DNA from: an uncultured Dorea sp.
Lineage (GTDB): Bacteria > Bacillota > Clostridia > Lachnospirales > Lachnospiraceae
Assembly: GCA_945870325.1 (NCBI GenBank)
Contig: CAMBRQ010000020.1
Coordinates: forward strand, 1-47,828
Direction of reading: 5' to 3'
DNA length: 47,828 nt
Shown here: in pieces, positions 9,641-17,532 of the stretch
How positions within the stretch are numbered: position 1 is the first letter of the stretch
Layout: the number at the start of each line of letters is the position of its first letter
Position numbers and translations under genes: made by a program
The notes under the pieces: generated by a model
What the model saw: only the letters and a program-made list of their open reading frames with translations
Databases searched by the model: none
Told to the model about the DNA's origin: nothing

Positions 9641-11500
9641 ATGAGTGATAGAGACAAAAAGGCAGATGAGATTGTTGAAGAGACAATGAAAGAAATCTTT
9701 GACGATATCAACAATTCGGATGCTTTTAAAGAAACGGATGAGGATAATGAGAGTTCTAAGAAAAAGAAGAATCGTAAAAAAGATGCTGATCGCATTGATA
9801 TATCTTCTCATGACAATCATGCTGAAGCAGGCGGATACGATGACGTAGAGGCTGTTGCAGACAGTGATTATGATGAAGAAGAGTTCGAAGAACTTCTGCA
9901 TGAGATGATGGAAGAAGTTAAAGCGGACGAAGATATAGATGATGACGATGAGACAGATGACGATGAATATGACGAAAACGAGATGGATGAAGACATGGAT
10001 GAAGACATGGAAGAGTATGACGACGAGATAGACGATGAGACAGATGATGAGATAGACGAAGATATGGATGAACGTAAGGGAAGAAAAGGCAGAAGGAAAA
10101 AAGGCGGAAAGGGAAAGAAGACAGCAGCGATTGTAATAGGAAGTGTTTTGGGAGTTCTGCTTCTTGTATATGTCGGATTGGCGGTATTTTTCAATAGCCA
10201 TTTTATGTTTTATACGAAGATTAATGATACAGATTTCTCGCTTAAGAGTGTAAGCCAGGTAGAGAATTATATGAAGCAGCAGGTGGCTGATTATGTTCTT
10301 ACGATGGAGGAATCTGACGGAGGGCAGGAGAAGATCAATGGATCTGACATTTCTTTGGAATATGTAGAAGGCGATCAGTTGGAGAAACTTGTGAAGAAAC
10401 AGAACAATTTCCTGTGGATTACATCACTGTGGGATCATCCGGAGATTGAAGCGGAAGTAGGAGTGAAATATGCTGAAGCGGCGCTTGCGGATATCATCGC
10501 GAAGCTTGATTGTATGAAGGAAGAGAATCAGGTGGCTTCTGTAGATGCACATCCGGAATTCCAGGATGGTCAGTTTGTAGTCGTGCCAGAAGTTGTAGGA
10601 ACGCAGATTAATACAGAAGTGTTCAATAAGAAAGTGGCAGAAGCAATTAACGGATTCCAGCAGGAGTTGAATCTGTTGGATAGCGGATGTTATATACTGC
10701 CTAGATTCGTATCGGATTCTCAGGAAGTAGTTGCGGCAACTGATGCGATGAACAGTTATCTGGGAGCGAATGTTACTTATGATTTTAATCCATACACCGA
10801 AGTTGTGGATGCGGCAGCCATCTCTCAATGGGTGAAGGTTGATGCAGATATGAATGTTACCTTTGATGAAGGTGCTGTCAGGGCCTATGTGGCATCTCTG
10901 GCAGAGAAGTATGATACCAAGGGCAAGACGAGAACATTTACATCGGCAAATGGTAATGCGGTTACGATCGAAGGTGGAAGTTATGGATGGCGAATTGATC
11001 AGGAGGCAGAGTATAATGCGTTGATTGCGAACATCCAGAATGCAGAAACTGTAACCAGAGAGCCGAACTATTCAAGCCGTGCTGCAAGCCATGAAGGCAA
11101 TGACGTGGGAGGCACATATGCTGAGGTTGATCTTTCGAATCAGCAGATGTATTTTATTCAGAACGGTCAGGTTGTACTGCAGTCCGGAGTTGTAACAGGT
11201 AATCCGAATAGAGGTAATGCGACACCACAGGGAGTCTATTCTTTGGCATATAAAGCGAAGGATCAGGTGTTACGAGGTACTAAGAAGCCGGATGGAACTT
11301 ATGAATATGAGACGCCGGTTAAGTATTGGATGCCATTTAACGGAGGTATTGGATTCCATGATGCGAACTGGCAGTCATCATTCGGAGGTTCCAGATATCA
11401 GACGAATGGTTCTCACGGCTGTGTGAATCTGCCACCGAGTGTTGCGGCACAGTTGTATGACTTGATATCAGCGGGAACACCGGTTGTATGTCATTTCTAA
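9641..11500 (+). CDS. Membrane-anchored L,D-transpeptidase (YkuD) with acidic cytoplasmic tail
   Basis: A 619-residue bitopic protein. Residues 1-145 form a charged cytoplasmic tail. The part around 85-145 is almost entirely Asp, Glu and Met (for example MDEDMDEDMEEYDDEIDD), then switches abruptly to basic (KGRKGRRKKGGKGKK). One transmembrane helix follows (about 161-184, AIVIGSVLGVLLLVYVGLAV). The extracellular part has a region like the PG-binding type 4 domain found before YkuD domains (about 200-480). A C-terminal L,D-transpeptidase domain has the catalytic SHGCVNLP near residue 592 and an upstream GIGFHDANW His. Such enzymes form 3-3 cross-links in peptidoglycan. The catalytic domain is complete. 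The tail is unusual and is discussed as a finding. The frame is preceded by GAGGAG-type ribosome site bases before ATG 9641. Confidence 0.9.
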   Translation: MSDRDKKADEIVEETMKEIFDDINNSDAFKETDEDNESSKKKKNRKKDADRIDISSHDNHAEAGGYDDVEAVADSDYDEEEFEELLHEMMEEVKADEDIDDDDETDDDEYDENEMDEDMDEDMEEYDDEIDDETDDEIDEDMDERKGRKGRRKKGGKGKKTAAIVIGSVLGVLLLVYVGLAVFFNSHFMFYTKINDTDFSLKSVSQVENYMKQQVADYVLTMEESDGGQEKINGSDISLEYVEGDQLEKLVKKQNNFLWITSLWDHPEIEAEVGVKYAEAALADIIAKLDCMKEENQVASVDAHPEFQDGQFVVVPEVVGTQINTEVFNKKVAEAINGFQQELNLLDSGCYILPRFVSDSQEVVAATDAMNSYLGANVTYDFNPYTEVVDAAAISQWVKVDADMNVTFDEGAVRAYVASLAEKYDTKGKTRTFTSANGNAVTIEGGSYGWRIDQEAEYNALIANIQNAETVTREPNYSSRAASHEGNDVGGTYAEVDLSNQQMYFIQNGQVVLQSGVVTGNPNRGNATPQGVYSLAYKAKDQVLRGTKKPDGTYEYETPVKYWMPFNGGIGFHDANWQSSFGGSRYQTNGSHGCVNLPPSVAAQLYDLISAGTPVVCHF

Positions 11501-11554
11501 AAGAATATAGTAATTAGAAGAATATAGTAATAAGTAAAAGATAAGGAGAAGGTC

Positions 11555-12688
11555 ATGTACGAGTTAGTGAAGAGAGATGGCCTTGCCAAGAGAGGTAGAT
11601 TGCATACGGTACATGGGGTCATTGAGACCCCTGTATTTATGAATGTGGGAACGGCGGCAGCGATAAAAGGTGCTGTCTCTACCACGGATTTACAGGAGAT
11701 TAAGACACAGGTGGAACTTTCTAATACTTATCATCTTCATGTCCGTCCGGGCGATGAAGTGGTGAAGAAGTTGGGGGGACTCCACAGATTCATGGTCTGG
11801 GACAAGCCGATCCTGACGGATTCGGGCGGGTTCCAGGTCTTTTCTCTGGCAGGGCTTCGAAGAATTAAAGAAGAAGGGGTGTATTTTAACTCCCATATTG
11901 ATGGAAGGAAGATATTCATGGGACCGGAAGAGAGTATGCAGATTCAATCGAATCTGGCATCTACGATCGCCATGGCATTTGATGAATGTCCTTCCAGTGT
12001 GGCAGACAGGGACTATATCGAGAATTCTGTTGACCGGACGACGCGGTGGCTGGTTCGGTGCAAGAAGGAGATGAACCGGCTGAACGGGCTGCCGGATACG
12101 ATTAATAAGCAGCAGTTGTTGTTCGGAATCAATCAGGGGGGAATCTATGAGGATATCCGTGTACGTCATGCCAAGGAGATCGCAGAATTGGATTTGGATG
12201 GTTATGCGATTGGGGGTCTGGCTGTAGGCGAGTCCCATGAGGAGATGTACCGGATTCTGGATGCAGTTGTGCCGCATCTTCCGACGAATAAACCGACGTA
12301 TCTAATGGGAGTAGGTACTCCGGCGAATATACTGGAGGGGGTCGACAGAGGCGTTGACTTCTTTGACTGTGTATACCCAAGTCGTAACGGACGTCACGGA
12401 CATGTATATACGAATCACGGCAAGTTGAATCTGTTTAATGCAAAGTATGAACTGGATGACCGTCCGATTGAAGAAGGATGCCAGTGCCCTGCATGTCGTA
12501 CTTATTCCAGAGCCTATATCCGTCATCTGCTGAAAGCAAAAGAGATGTTAGGAATGCGCTTGTGCGTGCTGCATAATCTGTATTTCTACAATACGATGAT
12601 GGAGGAGATCAGAGAGGCGATTGAAGAGGGACGCTACAAGGAGTATAAAGCGAGAAAAATCGCAGGAGTAACTGGTCAGGAGATATAA
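11555..12688 (+). CDS. tgt: tRNA-guanine (queuine) transglycosylase
   Basis: A 377-residue enzyme that exchanges guanine at tRNA position 34 for preQ1, a step in queuosine synthesis. The TIM-barrel motifs are present: SNTYHLHVRPG, TDSGGFQVFSL (with a substrate-binding Asp), GGLAVGE, and FDCVYPSRNGRHG, whose Asp is the family's nucleophile. The zinc site is formed by CQCPACRTYSRAY plus the later His in LCVLHNLYFY. The length matches bacterial Tgt. The start has AAGGAGAAGG just upstream. The order tgt-yajC is widely conserved in bacteria. Confidence 0.97.
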   Translation: MYELVKRDGLAKRGRLHTVHGVIETPVFMNVGTAAAIKGAVSTTDLQEIKTQVELSNTYHLHVRPGDEVVKKLGGLHRFMVWDKPILTDSGGFQVFSLAGLRRIKEEGVYFNSHIDGRKIFMGPEESMQIQSNLASTIAMAFDECPSSVADRDYIENSVDRTTRWLVRCKKEMNRLNGLPDTINKQQLLFGINQGGIYEDIRVRHAKEIAELDLDGYAIGGLAVGESHEEMYRILDAVVPHLPTNKPTYLMGVGTPANILEGVDRGVDFFDCVYPSRNGRHGHVYTNHGKLNLFNAKYELDDRPIEEGCQCPACRTYSRAYIRHLLKAKEMLGMRLCVLHNLYFYNTMMEEIREAIEEGRYKEYKARKIAGVTGQEI

Positions 12689-12736
12689 GAATCAAGAAAA
12701 AGATATATAAAAAAACAATGAATTCAAGAAAATTAC

Positions 12737-12765
12737 TTGATGAAAATTGTATTATTGTGTATGAT
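12737..12765 (+). promoter_or_regulatory. Promoter for yajC
   Basis: -35 TTGATG (12737-12742), a 17-base spacer and -10 TATGAT (12760-12765), located about 35 bases before the yajC ATG. yajC could therefore be transcribed separately from tgt. Confidence 0.5.
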
Positions 12766-12802
12766 AGCAATAGTGTTTAAAGATATTTAGGAGGAATTAA
12801 TT

Positions 12803-13108
12803 ATGTACACATTAGCAGCACAAAGCGCAGGAGGAAGTTGGGCGTTACTGATTGTCGTATATGCAGTTATCTTCGGAGGCTTCTGGTTCATATTTATCAG
12901 ACCACAGAAAAAGGAGCAGAAGAGAGTTCCATCAATGATTTCCGATATGGAAGTAGGCGATACCGTATTGACAACAAGCGGATTTTATGGAGTTATTATT
13001 GATATTAGCGATGACGACGTAATCGTAGAATTTGGAAGCAACAGAAACTGCCGTATTCCAATGCAGAAGGCAGCAATCGCTCAGGTTGAGAAGGCATCTG
13101 CTGAGTAA
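12803..13108 (+). CDS. yajC: Preprotein translocase accessory subunit YajC
   Basis: A 101-residue small membrane protein that associates with SecDF and the Sec translocon. It has one N-terminal transmembrane helix (about residues 13-33, WALLIVVYAVIFGGFWFIFI) followed by the family signature RPQKKEQKR. A small soluble beta domain follows (MISDMEVGDTVLTTSGFYG). AGGAGG lies upstream of the ATG. No secD or secF is in the window. A terminator follows the gene at 13151. Confidence 0.95.
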   Translation: MYTLAAQSAGGSWALLIVVYAVIFGGFWFIFIRPQKKEQKRVPSMISDMEVGDTVLTTSGFYGVIIDISDDDVIVEFGSNRNCRIPMQKAAIAQVEKASAE

Positions 13109-13150
13109 GCAGACTGTACCTGGCATAGGAAGGTTAGAGTAAGATGATGA

Positions 13151-13181
13151 AGAGAATCCTGGAGAAGGATTCTCTTTTTTG
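13151..13181 (+). terminator. Intrinsic terminator after yajC
   Basis: A perfect 10-bp stem AGAGAATCCT (13151-13160) / AGGATTCTCT (13166-13175) with a GGAGA loop, followed directly by five further T residues. Confidence 0.9.
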
Positions 13182-13194
13182 ATGAATTAGAAAA

Positions 13195-13270
13195 GGGACA
13201 GGGGGATTTCAAAAAGGGACAGGGCAAATTGAATTGGGGACGGGGGATTTTGAGTTTTCCCCCGTCCCCA
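13195..13270. repeat. Three 21-bp G-rich tandem units ending in a 13-bp hairpin
   Basis: Units beginning GGGACAGGGGG (13195), GGGACAGGGC (13216) and GGGACGGGGG (13237) are spaced exactly 21 bases apart. The last unit forms the left arm of a perfect hairpin: TGGGGACGGGGGA (13235-13247) pairs with TCCCCCGTCCCCA (13258-13270) around a ten-base loop. It lies between the yajC terminator and the pflB promoter. It is not followed by a T run, so it is probably not a plain terminator. The same architecture recurs at 24339-24438. Confidence 0.85.
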
Positions 13271-13331
13271 CTGGAGAATTGCACAAAATTCAATACAATG
13301 GGATAAACGATAATGATTATCAGGATGCCTA

Positions 13332-13360
13332 TTGATATTTTGTTAACAAGATGGTATACT
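13332..13360 (+). promoter_or_regulatory. Promoter for pflB
   Basis: -35 TTGATA (13332-13337), a 17-base spacer and -10 TATACT (13355-13360), about 45 bases before the pflB ATG. The spacer contains the perfect palindrome TTGTTAACAA (13340-13349). A redox repressor such as Rex, which binds TTGTTAA-type half sites, could act here, but the spacing of a classical Rex site (four bases between half sites) is not met. Confidence 0.65.
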
Positions 13361-13404
13361 GTGCGAGAAAAATGTAAAACAACTTAGAGAAGGGAGAAAA
13401 CGCA

Positions 13405-15657
13405 ATGGCACATTTTGAACAGTGGGCAGGATTCACAGGAAGAAACTGGAAAGAATCCGTAGATGTTCGTGATTTTATTCAGTGTAATTACACCCCGTAT
13501 GAAGGTGATGAATCATTCCTGGAGGGTCCGACAGAGGCAACGAGTAAATTATGGGGCAAATTGCAGGAATTGCAGAAAGAGGAGCGCGCAAAAGGCGGCG
13601 TTCTGGATATGGAGACAGAAGTAGTATCTGGTCTTACTGCATATGGTCCAGGATATATAGATGAGGATATGAAAGATTTGGAGAAGGTCGTAGGTCTTCA
13701 GACAGACAAGCCGTTAAAAAGAGCATTTATGCCATATGGCGGTATCACAATGGCTGAAAAGGCTTGTACTACTTATGGATATCAGCCAAGTGAAAAATTA
13801 CACGAGATATTTACCAAATACCATAAAACACACAATCAGGGCGTATTCGATATCTACACACCAGAGATGAAGAAGGCGCGCCATAATAAGATTATCACAG
13901 GTCTTCCGGATACATACGGACGTGGACGTATCGTTGGTGATTATCGTCGTGTTGCATTATACGGAATTGATTTCCTGATTGAAAAGAAACATTATGATTT
14001 TGACCGTTATGCAAGACATGGCATGAAGGGAACGGATTTCCGTCTTCGTGAAGAGGTGGCTGATCAGATTCGTGCCCTGGAGCAGATGAAGGAAATGGCA
14101 GCCGTCTATGGATACGATATCTCCCAGCCGGCAAAAGATGCGAAAGAAGCAGCACAGTGGCTGTACTTCGGATACCTTGCAGCGATCAAGACTCAGAATG
14201 GTGCAGCTATGAGTGTAGGTCGTGTATCTACCTTCCTTGATGTTTATATTGAAAGAGATTTGAAGAATGGTACTATTACCGAGTCTGAGGCACAGGAACT
14301 GATCGATCACATGGTTATGAAGTTCCGTATGGTGAAGTTTGCAAGAATTCCTTCTTACAACGAACTCTTCTCAGGTGACCCGGTATGGGCTACACTGGAA
14401 GTGGCAGGTCTTGGAATGGATGGACGTTCTATGGTAACGAAGAATGACTATCGTTTCCTTCATACATTAGAGAATATGGGACCGTCACCAGAACCGAACT
14501 TAACAGTATTGTATTCGCCGAAATTGCCTGCAAACTTTAAGAAATATGCATCATTCATCTCTGTAACCACAAGTTCTATCCAGTATGAAAATGATGATGT
14601 AATGCGTCCGGTATGGGGGGATGATTACAGTATCTGCTGCTGTGTATCTGCAACTGAGACAGGAAAAGAGATTCAGTTCTTTGGAGCACGTGCGAACCTT
14701 GCGAAATGTTTGTTATATGCAATTAACGGTGGTGTGGATGAGAAGACAAAGCAGCAGGTATCACCGGCTTATAAGCCAATTACTTCAGAGTACCTTGATT
14801 ATGATGAAGTAATGGAGCGTTACGACGCAATGATGGACTGGCTGTCTAAGTTATATGTAGATACCTTGAATATGATCCACTATATGCATGACAAATATAA
14901 CTACGAAGCAGCAGAGATGGCTCTGATCGATACCAATGTAAGACGTACATTCGCTACAGGCATTGCAGGATTCTCACATGTAGTTGACTCCTTAAGCGCC
15001 ATCAAGTATGCGAAGGTAAAAGTAATTCGTGATGAAAATGGACTGGCAGTTGACTTTGAGACAGAGGGAGAATTCCCAAGATATGGTAATGATGACGACA
15101 GAGCAGATGATATCGCAATCAAACTTCTGAAGACATTTATGCATAAACTGAGAAAATGCCATACATACAGAAATTCTGAACCTACAACTTCTATCCTTAC
15201 GATCACATCTAACGTTGTATATGGTAAGGCGACCGGATCACTTCCGGATGGAAGAAAAGCAGGAGAGCCACTGTCACCAGGTGCGAACCCATCCTATGGT
15301 GCAGAGAAGAATGGCCTCCTTGCATCCTTGAACTCCGTGGCAAAATTGCCATACGAGCTGGCTCTTGATGGTATCTCTAATACACAGACCATTAGCCCAG
15401 GCGCATTGGGACACAGTGACGAAGAGCGTGTAGACAACCTTGTGAATGTAATGGATGGATATTTTGCACAGGGCGCTCACCATCTGAATGTAAATGTATT
15501 CGGTACAGAGAAACTGATTGATGCTATGGAGCATCCGGAAAAGCCAGAGTATGCGAACTTTACAATCCGTGTATCCGGATATGCGGTTAAATTCATTGAC
15601 CTGACTCGTGAGCAGCAGTTAGACGTTATTGCAAGAACCTGCCACGCTGAGATGTAA
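13405..15657 (+). CDS. pflB: Formate C-acetyltransferase (pyruvate formate-lyase)
   Basis: A 750-residue glycyl-radical enzyme that converts pyruvate and CoA to acetyl-CoA and formate, central to anaerobic mixed-acid fermentation. The active-site cysteines lie in [15 protein letters not shown] (around residue 412), where three Cys occur in a row instead of the common pair. The radical glycine is in the C-terminal motif RVSGYAVKF about 20 residues from the end. NPDE-like substrate segments are replaced by the usual Clostridia variants ([12 protein letters not shown]). The length fits PflB (about 740-760) rather than the longer dehydratase relatives. AGAAGGGAG lies before the ATG. The activating enzyme gene follows after a repeat-bearing spacer. 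Confidence 0.97.
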   Translation: MAHFEQWAGFTGRNWKESVDVRDFIQCNYTPYEGDESFLEGPTEATSKLWGKLQELQKEERAKGGVLDMETEVVSGLTAYGPGYIDEDMKDLEKVVGLQTDKPLKRAFMPYGGITMAEKACTTYGYQPSEKLHEIFTKYHKTHNQGVFDIYTPEMKKARHNKIITGLPDTYGRGRIVGDYRRVALYGIDFLIEKKHYDFDRYARHGMKGTDFRLREEVADQIRALEQMKEMAAVYGYDISQPAKDAKEAAQWLYFGYLAAIKTQNGAAMSVGRVSTFLDVYIERDLKNGTITESEAQELIDHMVMKFRMVKFARIPSYNELFSGDPVWATLEVAGLGMDGRSMVTKNDYRFLHTLENMGPSPEPNLTVLYSPKLPANFKKYASFISVTTSSIQYENDDVMRPVWGDDYSICCCVSATETGKEIQFFGARANLAKCLLYAINGGVDEKTKQQVSPAYKPITSEYLDYDEVMERYDAMMDWLSKLYVDTLNMIHYMHDKYNYEAAEMALIDTNVRRTFATGIAGFSHVVDSLSAIKYAKVKVIRDENGLAVDFETEGEFPRYGNDDDRADDIAIKLLKTFMHKLRKCHTYRNSEPTTSILTITSNVVYGKATGSLPDGRKAGEPLSPGANPSYGAEKNGLLASLNSVAKLPYELALDGISNTQTISPGALGHSDEERVDNLVNVMDGYFAQGAHHLNVNVFGTEKLIDAMEHPEKPEYANFTIRVSGYAVKFIDLTREQQLDVIARTCHAEM

Positions 15658-15696
15658 TCTGTGTGACTGGATTATTGTATAAAATGATCTGGTCTG

Positions 15697-15776
15697 GTCA
15701 AAACTTCATATAGTTAAGATTTCGTATAGTCAAGACTTCAAATAGTTAAGGCTTGATGGGGTCAAGATTTTGTAAA
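15697..15776. repeat. Five tandem degenerate 16-bp repeats between pflB and pflA
   Basis: Five consecutive 16-base units start at 15697, 15713, 15729, 15745 and 15761: GTCAAAACTTCATATA, GTTAAGATTTCGTATA, GTCAAGACTTCAAATA, GTTAAGGCTTGATGGG and GTCAAGATTTTGTAAA. Units alternate GTCAA and GTTAA at their starts. The array fills most of the gap and ends about 20 bases before the pflA ribosome site. Confidence 0.85.
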
Positions 15777-15809
15777 ATGGAGTTTGAATATCATAAAGGA
15801 GCAAATACT

Positions 15810-16535
15810 ATGACAAAAGGATATATACATTCTTTGGAAAGTTTTGGCTCTGTAGACGGACCGGGAGTCCGGTATCTGATCTTCTTGACAGGATGCACCA
15901 TGCGCTGCCAGTTCTGTCATAATCCGGATACCTGGAATATGCATTCGGGAACTCCTTATACTGCGGATGAACTGATAACAAAAGCATTAAGATACCGCTC
16001 TTACTGGAAAAGTGAGGGCGGTATTACCGTCAGTGGGGGAGAACCACTTCTACAGATAGACTTTTTATTAGAATTATTCAAGAAAGCTAAAGAAAAAGGA
16101 ATTCATACAACACTTGATACAAGTGGCAATCCATTCACCAAAGAGGAACCGTTCTTTGACAAATTCCAGGAACTTATGAAATATACGGATCTGATACTTC
16201 TGGATATTAAGCATATTGACGACGAGCAGCATAAGATATTGACCGGACAGACCAATGCAAATATCCTGGAGTTGGCAAGATATCTTAACGAGATCCAAAA
16301 ACCGGTATGGATTCGCCATGTCCTGGTGCCAGAGCGAAGTGATAAGGATGAATATCTTGAAAAACTTCATGAATTCATCTCTACACTTGATAATGTGGAG
16401 AAGGTGGAAGTACTGCCGTATCATACTCTGGGTGTATACAAATGGAAAGAATTGGGGATGGAATATCCGCTTGAAGGGATTGAACCGCCAACGAAAGAAC
16501 GGGTGGGGAATGCGAAGAGGATTCTGGAGAGGTAG
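15810..16535 (+). CDS. pflA: Pyruvate formate-lyase activating enzyme
   Basis: A radical-SAM enzyme of 241 residues that installs the glycyl radical on PflB. The cluster-binding motif CTMRCQFCHNPDTW lies about 27 residues from the start. It is preceded by GSVDGPGVRYLIFLTGC and followed by VSGGEPLLQ and TLDTSGN, all typical of activases. The frame is open further upstream (ATG at 15753), but the ATG at 15810 has AAAGGAG seven bases before it and begins the conserved GYIHSLESFG segment. The last coding bases lie only a few bases before structured element A, so that element would be part of the 3' untranslated region if transcription continues. Confidence 0.95.
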   Translation: MTKGYIHSLESFGSVDGPGVRYLIFLTGCTMRCQFCHNPDTWNMHSGTPYTADELITKALRYRSYWKSEGGITVSGGEPLLQIDFLLELFKKAKEKGIHTTLDTSGNPFTKEEPFFDKFQELMKYTDLILLDIKHIDDEQHKILTGQTNANILELARYLNEIQKPVWIRHVLVPERSDKDEYLEKLHEFISTLDNVEKVEVLPYHTLGVYKWKELGMEYPLEGIEPPTKERVGNAKRILER

Positions 16536-16538
16536 AGG

Positions 16539-16863
16539 GGAATTTAGTTTATTAAGAGTTAGGTAAAGGTGTACGGCATAGAGGACAGATGGGGCGGTTC
16601 CATACCGGGGCCAGTCGCCTACAAGCCGTAAGTTCAAGAGAGGCAGAAAATCAGGAACCGAATGTATTCACCGGAGAAAATCTGAAGATTTTTCAGGCTC
16701 AAACATTCTTGAATTCTGTGCTGGTGGCACAGAATTCATCCTGGTTTTCTGCCTCTCTTTCACTAACGGCTTGTACGGCTCTTTTACGGCATGGAATCGC
16801 CCCATCTGCCCTCTATGCCTGACATTCTTTGGAGGTAACTCTTTCTAAACTGGGGGGGATTCC
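16539..16863 (+). repeat. Structured element A: 325-base imperfect palindrome with three-way junction
   Basis: The two halves pair along almost the whole length. Outer stems: GGAAT (16539-16543) with ATTCC (16859-16863), and AGTTTATTAAGAGTTA (16546-16561) with TAACTCTTTCTAAACT (16836-16851). Main stem: 16575-16603 with 16791-16819, 27 Watson-Crick pairs, one G-U and one A-C. Inner stem: 16620-16656 with 16739-16775, with a small internal loop around 16634/16760. The centre branches into P2 (GAATGT 16660-16665 with ACATTC 16703-16708, enclosing AAAATC-TGAA-GATTTT) and P3 (GAATTCTGTGC 16711-16721 with GCACAGAATTC 16727-16737, loop TGGTG). It could be a structured RNA, a MITE-like element or a single-strand mobile element. 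I do not recognise a named family. Confidence 0.85.
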
Positions 16864-16950
16864 TGGTGAAGGTGGGTGTGGGTGGTGTTGGCTGGTATCT
16901 GTTTGGGGTTATCTATTAAGGGAAGCGGATTTACATTGCTCTTTTTCCTG

Positions 16951-17016
16951 TGATTTTACATACCTTAGCGCAGGAAAACTTGTTCTACGGTATGTAATAC
17001 AGTGCAGATCACAAGC
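16951..17016. other. Palindrome in the middle segment between elements A and B
   Basis: TTACATACC (16956-16964) is exactly complementary to GGTATGTAA (16989-16997). Outside it, TGTGAT and ATCACA also pair across the segment. The rest of 16864-17210 is G-rich at its left end and AT-rich at its right end, and no gene is seen. The function is unknown. Confidence 0.5.
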
Positions 17017-17210
17017 CGGTCTATGCGCATACCTGTTAACTAATTTAGAAAAATGCATCTGCTATATACAATGACAAAAAATTGCAGACAAAGCATATTA
17101 CTTTCATTAATCTGTGTCTTAATCACAAAATTCCTGTTTACTTCATGAATACTAATTCGTTCCACTCTCAATCTGTTATTCATCCAATGCCGCTCCCATG
17201 CACCCCGCCA

Positions 17211-17532
17211 GGAATCCTCCACGTTCGTGAAGAGTCACACATAAGAATGTCAGGCAGAGAGGGACAGTATGGGCGTTCACATCCGTAGAAGAGCCGCACA
17301 AGCCGTTAGTGAAAAAGAGGGCTGAAATCAGGAGGGCTTCTGTACTACCAGTACAGAAGTCCAGACTATCGTGGGCGGAAAATCATCAAGATTTTGCGTC
17401 CGCTATAGTCGATGCCTAATTTCAGACCTCTTTTGAACCTACGGATTGTAGGCGATTGGAGTCGGATGTGAACGCCCATACTGCCCCTCTCTGCCGTACA
17501 CCTTACAAACAACTCTTCACAAACAAAATTCC
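17211..17532 (-). repeat. Structured element B: 322-base inverted second copy of element A
   Basis: Same fold as element A, in the opposite orientation. Outer stems: GGAAT (17211-17215) with ATTCC (17528-17532), and GTTCGTGAAGAGT (17223-17235) with ACTCTTCACAAAC (17512-17524). Main stem: 17253-17285 with 17463-17495, 32 pairs around a single A-C position that becomes U-G on the minus strand. Inner stem: 17297-17328 with 17419-17450. The centre branches into P3 (CTTCTGTACT 17337-17346 with AGTACAGAAG 17350-17359) and P2 (GACTAT 17364-17369 with ATAGTC 17405-17410, enclosing GCGG/CCGC and AAAATC-ATCAA-GATTTT). Read on the minus strand, its ends and branch order match element A. Confidence 0.85.

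Noticed and set aside
9638-10201. Long open frame on the minus strand (about 187 residues, hydrophobic)
   Set aside because: It is the mirror of the Asp/Glu-rich codons (GAT/GAA/GAC) of the L,D-transpeptidase tail, which read as Ile/Phe/Val/Leu on the other strand. It has no ribosome site and no recognisable motif.
16829-17074. 81-residue + frame in the gene-free region
   Set aside because: The start lies within the paired arm of element A, the protein is Gly/Trp/Cys-rich from the G-rich DNA, and the corresponding part of element B is not open in the same frame.
17040-17222. 60-residue minus-strand frame ending in the middle segment
   Set aside because: No homologous frame exists in the inverted copy, there is no ribosome site, and composition follows AT-rich non-coding DNA.
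16539-17532. CRISPR array or plain IS ends as explanation of the repeats after pflA
   Set aside because: There are only two copies, inverted, each a long palindrome with no short spacer units. No transposase remnant or clear target duplication is visible.
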